In this document: positions 55,350 through 64,000 of the stretch, piece after piece
How the letters are laid out: each line of letters opens with the position of its first letter
Numbering within the stretch: the first letter of the stretch is position 1
Origin: Lachnospiraceae bacterium
GTDB taxonomy: Bacteria > Bacillota > Clostridia > Lachnospirales > Lachnospiraceae
Direction of reading: 5' to 3'
NCBI GenBank assembly: GCA_024690825.1
Contig: JAILOK010000056.1
Coordinates: 186,001-250,000, forward strand
DNA length: 64,000 nt
Notes under the pieces: generated by a model
Databases searched by the model: none
Told to the model about the DNA's origin: nothing
The model's input: the letters and a program-made list of their open reading frames with translations, nothing else
Translations under genes and position numbers: made by a program

Positions 55350-57896
55350 ATGATGACAGACGAAAAACAAACCAATGAACTTCACGGTATCGTTAATATG
55401 GCGCTTGTCATCACCATCATACTGTTTTCAGTGGTAATCGTGATCTTAAACCTCGCGCTTGGGTGGGAGAGATGGACGATCCCCATCTGTCTTTGTACCA
55501 TTCCGGTAAGTCTTATCATGCATATCAGAAACAGACCCGAAGAGAGTGTCAGGATCCACATATATGCGGCGATCCTTCTGCTGGAAATGTTTTATTACTG
55601 TGCAAATGTGGACAAAATATACGATGCTTCGCCGGTGATAGTGCTTCTGTTATTCCTGATGGCCATGACTCAGGAAAAAGTACTGAACTGGCTTTGTCTC
55701 ATCACGGGATATGCAGGCATGACGCTTCATATTCTTATCGCAAAGGAGACGGGAAACCTGCCAGGCCGGTTTTCAAACATTGTCCGTACGGTATGGGTAT
55801 TTGTCATAGTATTTATCGCTTTCATCGTCGCGAACTGGCTTGCGGATATTTTAGTGCACAGCCGGAGGGATTATTCCGAAAGGATATCGGAACTGGAGGA
55901 GGTCAACAAAAGCGCGGGAGACTTTCTTGCCAATGTATCTCATGAAATAAGGACTCCGATAAACGCCGTAATGGGCATCACGGATATATGCATGGAAAAG
56001 GAATCCGATCCGGAAATAAAAAAGGATATGAAACTGGTGGCCGAGGCCGGCCGCAGGGTTTCCATGCAGATCAGCGATATACTGGATTATTCCGAAGTCG
56101 ACATGAAAAAACTGGCTGTTAATTCCGAAGATTACATGCTTTCTTCCGTGCTGCACGATCTCGTGTCGCAGATCAAAATCATAAAACCCAGAGAACTGGA
56201 ACTGGTCATCGATGTGGATCCCGGGATCCCTTCAGTGATGCGCACGGATGTCGGCAAACTTAAAAAGATCCTCTGGCATCTGATCATAAACGGATTGAAA
56301 TATACGAAAGAGGGCGGTGTGTATGTTCACATATATCCGCTTAAAGAAGAATACGGGATCAATCTGTGCATAGAGGTGGCAGATACCGGTATCGGAATGA
56401 ATGATGAACAGCTGGAGCGCGTAACCGAGCGGTTTTATCAGGCAAATTCCGGAAGATCGAGGTCGAGCAACGGACTTGGCCTTGGAATGCCGATAGTTTC
56501 CGGTTTCGTCTCATCGCTGAAAGGATTCATGACGATGAAGTCCGTGCCTGAATGTGGGACAAAAGTCAGCATCTCCATTCCGCAAAAGGTCATTTCCGCA
56601 GAAGAGTGCATGTCGGTAGCTGACAGGGAAAGGCTTTGTCTTGGAGCGTTTCTGCATTTTGAAAAATTCCCGAACCCGGATGTCAGAGATTTTTACAACG
56701 CAATGCTCAAAGACCTCGTCTCCGGACTGAAGGTGCAGATGCACAAGGTGGAGACCGTTGAGAACCTGAAGAAACTTAACAGCAACATCAAACTGACTCA
56801 TCTGTTTGTGGGGCTGGAGGAATATCTGTCAGATGTTTCCTACATGGAAGAACTCACAAAAAAGATGGTAGTCGTGGTTGTCGCGGAAGAGGATTTTACC
56901 CCCGGTGACGGTTCGGGGGTCATTGTCATGACAAAGCCGTTTTACTGTTTTCCTGTCATCAGCATCCTGAATATGGACTTAAACGATCTGCATCCCGCCG
57001 AAGAAAAAATGCTGTGTGAGGGAGTCAGAGCTCTTGTCGTGGATGATGAGCCCATGAATCTCAATGTGGCCACGGGAATCTTTAAGCGTTACGGAATGGT
57101 TGTTCAGACCGCTTCTTCCGGCGCCGAAGCATTAAAGCTGTGTGAAGATAATAAATACGATATCATTTTCATGGATCATATGATGCCGGGAATGGACGGT
57201 GTGGAAGCCATGAAAAAGATCCGGAGCGGTTCGGGTGTCAGCTGCGGTGATATTCCCATAGTTGCGCTGACAGCAAATGCAGTCAGTTCCGCAAGACAGA
57301 TGTTTATGAGGGAAGGATTTGACGGCTTTGTAAGCAAGCCGGTGGAGATGATCGAACTGGAGAGGGTCTTAAAGGCAGTCCTGCCAAAGAATATGGTCCG
57401 TATGGTCGCTGTCACAAAAGACGAACCTTCCGACGGACCAAAAAAAGAGCAGGAACAGACAAGGGATGCCGGCAAAGATTACCCTGTCCTGGTTAAATAC
57501 GGCGTTGATATAAAAACAGGTCTGCACTATAGTCAGGATGATGAGGACCTTTACAGGGAACTTCTCAGGGAATACGCGGCCGGCTATGATGAAAAAAAGA
57601 ATGATTCGGAAAAGTATCTTGATATGTCAGATCTTAAAAATTACGGGATCATCGTGCATGCGCTGAAGAGTACATCAAAGATGATAGGCGCAATGTCTTT
57701 GTCGGATGATGCAAAAGCCTTAGAGGAGGCTGCCGGAAAAGATGATGCGGGATATATCAGACAGAATCACGAACATGTTTTTGAAAGTTACAGGAACCTT
57801 ACGGATGCGATCCGCGAATGCCTGTCAGATGAAAGCGGATCTTCGGAAAGTGATGATGACGGAGATATTCTGGAATTTCTGCCTGATGCGGATTAA
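55350..57896 (+). CDS. Hybrid histidine kinase with pseudoreceiver, receiver and HPt domain
   Basis: 848 residues. Six membrane segments (about 16-170) with almost no extracytoplasmic domain, then HisKA with His198 in FLANVSHEIRTPINAV, HATPase with ADTGIGMND and GLGLGMPIVSG (about 230-405), a receiver-like segment (about 425-560) without a phospho-acceptor Asp, a true receiver (about 565-690; VVDDEPMNL, Asp609 in FMDHMMPGMDGVEAM, SKPVEMIELE), and a C-terminal HPt domain with His770 in IIVHALKSTSKMIG. All parts of a His-Asp-His relay are present. AAGGAG lies 2 bases before ATG 55350 and 5 before ATG 55353, so the second Met may be the start. The signal is unknown; output must pass to another receiver. 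Confidence 0.92.
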   Translation: MMTDEKQTNELHGIVNMALVITIILFSVVIVILNLALGWERWTIPICLCTIPVSLIMHIRNRPEESVRIHIYAAILLLEMFYYCANVDKIYDASPVIVLLLFLMAMTQEKVLNWLCLITGYAGMTLHILIAKETGNLPGRFSNIVRTVWVFVIVFIAFIVANWLADILVHSRRDYSERISELEEVNKSAGDFLANVSHEIRTPINAVMGITDICMEKESDPEIKKDMKLVAEAGRRVSMQISDILDYSEVDMKKLAVNSEDYMLSSVLHDLVSQIKIIKPRELELVIDVDPGIPSVMRTDVGKLKKILWHLIINGLKYTKEGGVYVHIYPLKEEYGINLCIEVADTGIGMNDEQLERVTERFYQANSGRSRSSNGLGLGMPIVSGFVSSLKGFMTMKSVPECGTKVSISIPQKVISAEECMSVADRERLCLGAFLHFEKFPNPDVRDFYNAMLKDLVSGLKVQMHKVETVENLKKLNSNIKLTHLFVGLEEYLSDVSYMEELTKKMVVVVVAEEDFTPGDGSGVIVMTKPFYCFPVISILNMDLNDLHPAEEKMLCEGVRALVVDDEPMNLNVATGIFKRYGMVVQTASSGAEALKLCEDNKYDIIFMDHMMPGMDGVEAMKKIRSGSGVSCGDIPIVALTANAVSSARQMFMREGFDGFVSKPVEMIELERVLKAVLPKNMVRMVAVTKDEPSDGPKKEQEQTRDAGKDYPVLVKYGVDIKTGLHYSQDDEDLYRELLREYAAGYDEKKNDSEKYLDMSDLKNYGIIVHALKSTSKMIGAMSLSDDAKALEEAAGKDDAGYIRQNHEHVFESYRNLTDAIRECLSDESGSSESDDDGDILEFLPDAD

Positions 57897-57910
57897 GAGG
57901 GAATGAGATT

Positions 57911-60064
57911 ATGAATCTGAAAAGATTATTTGGCGGCGGTGAAGAAGAGGCTTTAAGGGAACATCAAAAAGAGATAGAAGAACTGTATGCTGCCCGGAAC
58001 AGTTTTTTTTCAAACTTAAGCCATGAGATACGTACGCCCATCAATACGATCATCGGCATGAATGAGATGAATCTGAGGGAGGACGTATCCGATGAAGTGA
58101 GAGAAAATTCGCTCTGCATAGAGTCTGCCGGAAAGATGCTTCTTCATCTTGTGAATGATATCCTTGACATGTCAAAGATCGAGTCGGGACAGATGAAACT
58201 TTTACCGGCGGAATACCAGACCGGCCGCATGCTCTCTGATATAGTCAACATGTTCTGGAAGACGGCAAAAGATAAAAATCTGGAGTTTTCCGTTGCGGTT
58301 GCCGATGATCTGCCATCCGCGCTTATCGGGGATGAGGTCAGGATAAAACAGATATTGATCAATATCCTGAATAATGCGGTCAAATATACGGATTCCGGGT
58401 CTGTTACCCTTTCGATAAGGGCAAGACGGGATGGAGAAGGAAATGCCGTGATGTCCTATACCGTAAGTGATACGGGTATAGGAATAAAAAAAGAAAACCT
58501 GCCATATCTGTTTACCGCATTTAGCCGGATGGATGAGGAAAAAACAAAGAATATCGAGGGTACGGGATTAGGACTTTCCATCGTAAAAAGCCTTGTGGAC
58601 ATGATGGGCGGAAAGATCACAGTAAACAGTGTTTATACCAAGGGAACCACATTTGTGATCGAGATACCGCAGCGTGTGGCAGATGATGCGTATTTAGGCG
58701 AGGTAGACCTTGAGATGCGCAGCAGGAATATACACAGATCCGATTATCATCAGTCATTCGAGGCTCCTGACGCCAATGTACTGATCGTGGATGATACACC
58801 CGAAAACATGCTTGCAGCCGAAAAACTGCTCAGAGCAACGAAGGTGAATGTTTTCTGTGCAGCCAACGGCAGGGAAGCCCTTGCCATGACACTTGAAAAG
58901 CACTTTCATGTGATATTCATGGATCATTTCATGCCCGATATGGACGGAATAGAGTGCGCCCGTAAGATACGTAACCAGACCGGGGGATTTTGCAGGGATT
59001 CAAAGATAGTAGCGCTGACCGTAAACGCCGGAAATGAGGCTGCCGCCCTGTATATGAGGGAGGGCTTTGACGGATATATCGAAAAACCGGTAACCGGGAT
59101 CAGGCTTGAAAGAGAACTCAGGAGAAATCTTCCGCATGATCTTCTGAAGATAACAGGATCTTCGGATGAAATCCTTGAAGACAGCATGTCCTGGATCAAA
59201 GATCATGAAAAAAAGAGCATGACGGTCGTCACGACAGAAAGTGTCGCGGATCTGCCGGATGCCCTGATCGCAAAATTCGGCATACTGGTGATACCGCACA
59301 TGGTAAGAACACCTGACGGAGTGTTCAGAGACGGAAACGAGATAGATCAGAACGGTGTTCTGTCATATATGGCAGATGAAAATGCGGTAGTTCTGACAGA
59401 GGTTCCGGATGTCGAGATGCACGAGGTTTTTTTTGCAGATGCGCTCAAGCATGCCGATAATGTTGTGCATATATCGGTTTCGGGAAAGGTGGCGCACAGC
59501 GGATATCATGCCGCAATGGAAGCGTCAAAGGCTTTTGATAATGTTACTGTCGTTGATTCCGGACATTTATCAAGCGGGCAGGGCCTTTTGGTGCTTTCTG
59601 CATGCAAAATGGCTTTAGAGGGAGCCGGGCCGTCAGAGATCGCGGAAAATCTTGAAAAGATGAGAGATCATATCAATACGGGTTTTATCGTGGACGGTCT
59701 TGAATACATGGCAAGGAACAGACAGGTCAGTTACAGAGTAGCAGCCATAACAAGGGCATTTATGATACGGCCGGTACTTGTGCTTAAAAAGGGAATCATC
59801 GGAGTCGGAGGAGTGTTTTTGGGCTCCAGGGAAACGGCATGGAAAAGATATATCAATTCCACATTAAAAAATCCCGAATCAATTGACAGGACCATACTTT
59901 TAGTGACATATGTCGGACTGAACCAGAACGACATTGAAAAGATCAGGAAAATGGTAGAAAAAAGAATGAAATTCGAAGAAATATTCTTTCAAAAGGCTTC
60001 GCCTTCGGTCGCGGTCAATTGCGGCCCGGGTACATTCGGACTTCTGTTTGCGAGAAAGGATTGA
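57911..60064 (+). CDS. Soluble hybrid histidine kinase fused to a DegV (fatty-acid-binding family) domain
   Basis: 717 residues, no membrane segment. A short coiled-coil start (about 10-30), HisKA with His38 in FFSNLSHEIRTPINTI, HATPase (about 130-265; SDTGIGIKK, GTGLGLSIVKSL), receiver (about 290-410; VLIVDDTPENM, Asp338 in FMDHFMPDMDGIEC, EKPVTGIRLE), then from about 436 to the end a DegV-family domain: VTTESVADLPDALIAKFGI, VVDSGHLSSGQGLLVLSACK, FIVDGLEYMARNRQVSYR, and terminal NCGPGTFGLLFA. DegV/FakB proteins bind a fatty acid and, with FakA, present it for phosphorylation. Here the His of the usual HxGPG motif is Asn. The likely role is a lipid-responsive cytoplasmic kinase; this is inference. 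AAGAGGG precedes the ATG. Confidence 0.88.
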   Translation: MNLKRLFGGGEEEALREHQKEIEELYAARNSFFSNLSHEIRTPINTIIGMNEMNLREDVSDEVRENSLCIESAGKMLLHLVNDILDMSKIESGQMKLLPAEYQTGRMLSDIVNMFWKTAKDKNLEFSVAVADDLPSALIGDEVRIKQILINILNNAVKYTDSGSVTLSIRARRDGEGNAVMSYTVSDTGIGIKKENLPYLFTAFSRMDEEKTKNIEGTGLGLSIVKSLVDMMGGKITVNSVYTKGTTFVIEIPQRVADDAYLGEVDLEMRSRNIHRSDYHQSFEAPDANVLIVDDTPENMLAAEKLLRATKVNVFCAANGREALAMTLEKHFHVIFMDHFMPDMDGIECARKIRNQTGGFCRDSKIVALTVNAGNEAAALYMREGFDGYIEKPVTGIRLERELRRNLPHDLLKITGSSDEILEDSMSWIKDHEKKSMTVVTTESVADLPDALIAKFGILVIPHMVRTPDGVFRDGNEIDQNGVLSYMADENAVVLTEVPDVEMHEVFFADALKHADNVVHISVSGKVAHSGYHAAMEASKAFDNVTVVDSGHLSSGQGLLVLSACKMALEGAGPSEIAENLEKMRDHINTGFIVDGLEYMARNRQVSYRVAAITRAFMIRPVLVLKKGIIGVGGVFLGSRETAWKRYINSTLKNPESIDRTILLVTYVGLNQNDIEKIRKMVEKRMKFEEIFFQKASPSVAVNCGPGTFGLLFARKD

Positions 60065-60072
60065 TCGGACCT

Positions 60073-63000
60073 ATGAATGAGATCATATTGGAGATATCGG
60101 CGCTGGGAATAGGCATATTCTGTCTGGTTGAATGCCTGCATACCAGGAAGGATGTCTTTCTGGCCGAAAAAAAAGAATGGATTGAAAAACTGAAGGACAG
60201 ACATTTCGTCTATTTTATCCTGCTGGTCCTTCTCATAGTTTCATCTTTCTTTTCGGTGCTTGAGGTGTGCGTAGAGCATTATGCTCCGATCAGAAGTGCC
60301 TTTATGCTAGACTTCTGTAATTACATGTATTTTATATTCCACACCGTTCTGGGATATGTATTCATTCTTTATATCATCAATCTTACAGGTGCATTCAGAA
60401 GGAGAGGAAAGGTTTTTTATTTCGTCTTTTCGATCCCGATAATACTGGCGGAGACCTTCATACTGTTAAATCCCTTCACGGGACTTGCCTATTTTATCGA
60501 TGAAAACTGTACATATAACCGCGGACCGCATATATGGGTGGTCTACGCTGTCGGCTTTTTCTATGTGATCGCAGGCATCATAGTTTTTATGACGAACATG
60601 AAGCTTATACCCAAGCTTGACCGTTCGGCTGTGTTTATACTTGTTTTCATCACGATTCTCGGCATCTGTATCCAGGGCCTTTTCTCCATAATGGTTGAGC
60701 TTTTCTTTGAATCTGTCGGTATGTTCGGTTTTCTCCTCCTTTTGGAGAACAGGCGCACGGACAGGAGGCAGGGCAGACACAGGAAGATGAACAGAAGGTA
60801 TATCCTGGTCATAGCGTTTCTTTTTCTTTCCGTCGTCACAATGAATATCAATCTCATTTATTATGCCGGAATGGAACAGGCCGGAAAGATAAGCGAGATA
60901 CAGATGAACAGCCTGAAGGGCGAGCTGCAGCAGACACTGTCGGATTCGGAGGGGTATCTCTTAAAGTATGCCATGGGGCTTGAGCAGCTTATAACCGAAT
61001 CTGCGGATATGGATGAGCTTGAAAGATATATTACGGAACAGAACGATTATTATTCGGGATTAAGATCAGCAAACTGCATCAGCGCCTATGCAGCATCTCC
61101 GGAATGGCTCATCAACCCGGGCTTTGATCTTCCGGAGGATTTTGATCCCACGGAAAGGATCTGGTATCTCGGCGCGAAGGAGCACCCGGGAGAGATCTGC
61201 ATTTCCGAACCATACATTGACATGAATACGGGAGAACTCTGCTATACCTTTTCATATCTTCTTTCTGACAGAAAAACAGTCGCGGGCATGGATTATTCTC
61301 TTACAAAGGTTCAGGATGTCGTGAAGAAGATGGCGGGCAAAAAGGATCAGTTTTCAATTATAGTTACTGATTCGGGCACCATAGTAGGATGTTCCCTGGA
61401 TGTAAATCAGGGAAAAGAACTGAGTGAAGTCATGCCTTCATATACAGACGCTTTTGAAAGGGTAAAGGCGTCAAGTGAGCATAAGAGCTTTAAGACCAAC
61501 ATAGGCGGAAACAAAAAGATCGTTTTCGGGAGCAATACGAGCAACGGCTGGCTGCTCATCCTTGTGGTTGATTACGGATCCTTCTATCAGGATATATTTG
61601 AGCGGATGATAATGGTCGGCGCCGTGGATATCCTGATGGTGACGGTCATCATAGTTTTTTATCTGGTAAGCGTCATAAATCAGGAGAAAGCCGAAAATAC
61701 TCTTGAAAATACGGAAGACTTTATCGCTTCTCTTTCCGGGGAACTCAGCGCTCCGCTTGGAGAGATATTGAGGATCAGCGAGGCTGAGACCGGTCAGGGT
61801 GCGGCATCTGAGGCGATGATGGGGATCAATATCGCCGGAAAAAAGTTAAAGGACAGGATCAACGATCTCTTTGCCTATTCCAATATCCTGAAGACGGATA
61901 CATCATCCGACGCTAAGAAACTGAAGAAAAAAAAGGCCGTGAAGACGGACATGAGCAGGCTTATCAGAAACGGCATTCTGGTGATCATCGGTACGGCAAT
62001 GATCATCGGGCTTGCGATGTGCGTTGCCATGACTGTGAGATGGGGAAAAGCAAGGATAACAAATCAGGCGGACAGATTCGGGAGCGATGTCGCTTTATGG
62101 ATGGAACAGAAGAAGAGCATGCTGATGATGTTCTCTGATGTGATCGCGGCTGATCCGTCGGTACTCGATGATTATGACTCTGCCGTAAAATGGCTGGATG
62201 ATATATCCAGAAACTACAGCGAGATCACCTTTGCCTATATGGCCAATCCTCATAATAAGGAACATCCTGTCATAATGAACAACGGCTGGGTGCCCGATGC
62301 CGATTATAAAGTGGAGGAAAGACAGTGGTATATAGATACAAAACATGCCAAAGGAGGCTTCAATATTTCAGCTCCGTATTTTGATGCGCAGACCGGATTA
62401 TACTGCATTACCTTTTCAAGAGTCGTATATTCAACGGAAGGGAAATTTCTGGGTGTATTTGCGATAGACTGTCTTATGGACAAGCTGATCGATGTGCTGG
62501 ATAACAGTTATACCGATGGAAACTACGCATTCATGGTAGATCAGGACGGAACTATCATAAACCATCCCAACAAAGAATATGAGATCAGTCCGCAGAATTC
62601 GGTCAATATAGAGGATACGGAGTATGCAGATGCCTATCACAGGGGAAGCACCTTTGAAATGCATGATTATGACGGAAAGCGGGTGTCCTGTTATACGGAA
62701 AACAGTCTGTTGTCAGGTTTTACCGTGGTGGTCGTACAGGACTGGTGGAGTATATACGGACCGCTGTTTATAGTCAGCGTGGTGTTCTTTTTGATGATCG
62801 TGGTATCGATTGCCTCCGTGATCATAATGATCAACCGGTTTACGGGATGGCAGGAAGAAACAAATGCCAGACTCGTTGAAGCGGCAGAGTCTGCCGTTGC
62901 CGCAAAGAAGGCAAAGTCAAGATTCCTTGCCCAGATGTCTCACGAGATCAGGACACCGATCAATGCGGTCCTCGGCATGAATGAGATGATCTTAAGGGAA

Positions 63001-64000
63001 TCCGGGGACGGATCCATAAGAGAGTACGCGGGAAATATAAGGGCGTCCGGAAAGAACCTGCTGGGACTCATTAATTCCATACTCGACTTTTCAAAAATAG
63101 AGGAAGGAAAAATGGAGATCATACCGGTCAGGTATGATACTTCGGTGATGATAGAAAATATAATCAATTCCGTATCAAAGAGGGCAAAAGACAAAGGGAT
63201 TGTCTTTGAGACGCATATAGACAGCAATCTGCCGTCCACTCTTTACGGTGACGATATGAGGATCACCCAGGTGGTTGTCAATCTGCTTACAAATGCCATC
63301 AAATATACCAGAGAAGGCAGAGTCGATCTTTATATGGAAGGCTTAAGAAATGACACTGATACGGTAAGCTTAAGGGTCAGCGTGAATGACACCGGCATAG
63401 GTATAAAAGAGGAGGATATCGGAAGACTCTTTGAATCCTTTACCAGACTTGAAGAAACCAAAAACAGGAGCATAGAAGGAACAGGACTTGGAATGGCCAT
63501 AGTGAACGGACTCCTTGAAATGATGGACTCTTCCTTAAATGTTGAAAGTGTTTACGGCAAGGGCTCCAGGTTCTCCTTTGAGGTATCACAGAAGATAATC
63601 GATGACTCACCGATAGGTGATTATGAAGCAAAAGCAAGGCAGATCCTTGAAAAGGATGATGAAGAAAGATACCTGTATGCTCCCGAAGCAAAGCTTCTCG
63701 TAGTGGATGATATCGAGATGAACATCAAGGTGATCTCAAATCTCCTTAAGCTGAACGGCATCATCCCGGATACGGCAAATTCCGGAAAGGAAACTCTTGA
63801 AAAGCTTAAAACCGGGAATTATGATGTGGTGCTTTTGGATCATATGATGCCTGAGATGGACGGAATAGAGACATTGCAGGCGGCAAAGGATGAAGGACTC
63901 ATTCCCGAAGGCTGCACGGTGATCGCGCTGACAGCCAATGCCGTATCGGGTGCCAGGGAAATCTATCTTAAGGCCGGATTTGAGGATTATCTGACAAAGC
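60073..64000 (+). CDS. Giant hybrid histidine kinase with tandem sensor units (3' truncated by window)
   Basis: Open without stop from ATG 60073 to the window end, at least 1,309 residues. Order: seven hydrophobic segments resembling a 7TM input module (about 3-225); membrane helix (about 243-262); Cache-type extracytoplasmic domain (about 263-510); helix (about 512-536); a degenerate HisKA-like segment (about 549-605) with Gly556 where His is expected, FIASLSGELSAPLGEIL, and no ATPase; helix (about 635-655); a second Cache-type domain (about 660-890; RQWYIDTKHAKGGFNIS); helix (about 897-920); functional HisKA with His957 in FLAQMSHEIRTPINAV; HATPase (NLLTNAIKYT, NDTGIGI, GTGLGMAIV); and a receiver with Asp1256 in LLDHMMPEMDGIE, cut at its KP motif. 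More domains may follow. The start lies 8 bases after the previous kinase; GGACC is only a weak ribosome site. Confidence 0.9.
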   Translation, partial: MNEIILEISALGIGIFCLVECLHTRKDVFLAEKKEWIEKLKDRHFVYFILLVLLIVSSFFSVLEVCVEHYAPIRSAFMLDFCNYMYFIFHTVLGYVFILYIINLTGAFRRRGKVFYFVFSIPIILAETFILLNPFTGLAYFIDENCTYNRGPHIWVVYAVGFFYVIAGIIVFMTNMKLIPKLDRSAVFILVFITILGICIQGLFSIMVELFFESVGMFGFLLLLENRRTDRRQGRHRKMNRRYILVIAFLFLSVVTMNINLIYYAGMEQAGKISEIQMNSLKGELQQTLSDSEGYLLKYAMGLEQLITESADMDELERYITEQNDYYSGLRSANCISAYAASPEWLINPGFDLPEDFDPTERIWYLGAKEHPGEICISEPYIDMNTGELCYTFSYLLSDRKTVAGMDYSLTKVQDVVKKMAGKKDQFSIIVTDSGTIVGCSLDVNQGKELSEVMPSYTDAFERVKASSEHKSFKTNIGGNKKIVFGSNTSNGWLLILVVDYGSFYQDIFERMIMVGAVDILMVTVIIVFYLVSVINQEKAENTLENTEDFIASLSGELSAPLGEILRISEAETGQGAASEAMMGINIAGKKLKDRINDLFAYSNILKTDTSSDAKKLKKKKAVKTDMSRLIRNGILVIIGTAMIIGLAMCVAMTVRWGKARITNQADRFGSDVALWMEQKKSMLMMFSDVIAADPSVLDDYDSAVKWLDDISRNYSEITFAYMANPHNKEHPVIMNNGWVPDADYKVEERQWYIDTKHAKGGFNISAPYFDAQTGLYCITFSRVVYSTEGKFLGVFAIDCLMDKLIDVLDNSYTDGNYAFMVDQDGTIINHPNKEYEISPQNSVNIEDTEYADAYHRGSTFEMHDYDGKRVSCYTENSLLSGFTVVVVQDWWSIYGPLFIVSVVFFLMIVVSIASVIIMINRFTGWQEETNARLVEAAESAVAAKKAKSRFLAQMSHEIRTPINAVLGMNEMILRESGDGSIREYAGNIRASGKNLLGLINSILDFSKIEEGKMEIIPVRYDTSVMIENIINSVSKRAKDKGIVFETHIDSNLPSTLYGDDMRITQVVVNLLTNAIKYTREGRVDLYMEGLRNDTDTVSLRVSVNDTGIGIKEEDIGRLFESFTRLEETKNRSIEGTGLGMAIVNGLLEMMDSSLNVESVYGKGSRFSFEVSQKIIDDSPIGDYEAKARQILEKDDEERYLYAPEAKLLVVDDIEMNIKVISNLLKLNGIIPDTANSGKETLEKLKTGNYDVVLLDHMMPEMDGIETLQAAKDEGLIPEGCTVIALTANAVSGAREIYLKAGFEDYLTK

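Noticed and set aside
62095-63691. Several short minus-strand frames in the last 2 kb
   Set aside because: They lie inside the third kinase frame, which is continuously open on the plus strand and carries HisKA, HATPase and receiver motifs.

Overview
The window looks like a chromosomal stretch of an anaerobic, Gram-positive Clostridia, most likely a Lachnospiraceae member. The basis is gene content and order: an NfnAB transhydrogenase pair, formate-tetrahydrofolate ligase, HacA/HacB-type LeuCD, YggS-SepF, PhoH-HD-YbeY, radC-mreBCD-PBP2-rodA, moderate GC and many AGG/GGAG ribosome sites. This placement is inference from family content; no rRNA or tRNA gene is present to fix it. The DNA is almost fully coding: no gene-free gap exceeds about 180 bases, and I see no insertion sequence, prophage, CRISPR array, rRNA or tRNA.

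Layout. 1-1.8 kb: the 3' end of an AMP-forming acyl-CoA synthetase, convergent with a membrane acyltransferase. 1.9-5.4 kb: branched-chain amino acid genes ilvN, ilvC, leuC, leuD. 5.4-12.1 kb: uppP, a SpoIIIE/FtsK translocase with a lysine-rich tail, fhs, and a zinc-ribbon membrane protein. 12.2-18.8 kb: xpt, aspartate kinase, NfnA/NfnB, a small membrane protein, rlmH, pyrimidine-nucleoside phosphorylase. 18.8-22.7 kb: phoH, a membrane protein with a degenerate HD domain, ybeY, a DUF3048 lipoprotein. 22.7-29.9 kb: a MurJ/SpoVB-like flippase, two flavoproteins, proB, 5-formyl-THF cyclo-ligase, miaB. 30-38.5 kb: a chemoreceptor, mutS, mutL, miaA and a YnbB-like PLP enzyme. 38.6-47.1 kb: the cell-elongation operon radC-mreB-mreC-mreD-PBP2-rodA, then mgsA and a D,D-carboxypeptidase. 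47.2-53.8 kb: a small P-loop protein, an HlyD-like membrane protein, yggS, sepF, aroB, lspA, rluD and a cytidylate-kinase-like gene. 53.8-55.2 kb: two minus-strand genes, DUF1294 and an XerS-like tyrosine recombinase.

The most unusual part is 55.3-64.0 kb: three consecutive hybrid histidine kinases, 14 and 8 bases apart, behind one promoter-like sequence. The first has membrane segments, a kinase core, a pseudoreceiver, a true receiver and an HPt domain. The second is soluble and carries a DegV (fatty-acid-binding family) domain fused after its receiver. The third is at least 1,309 residues, runs off the window end, and looks like two sensor kinases in series, the first of which kept only a degenerate dimerisation helix with Gly in place of the phospho-accepting His. 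HPt is seen only in the first kinase, so a shared phosphorelay is a reasonable hypothesis. This is the best candidate here for an undescribed system, possibly linking lipid or acyl-chain status to signalling.
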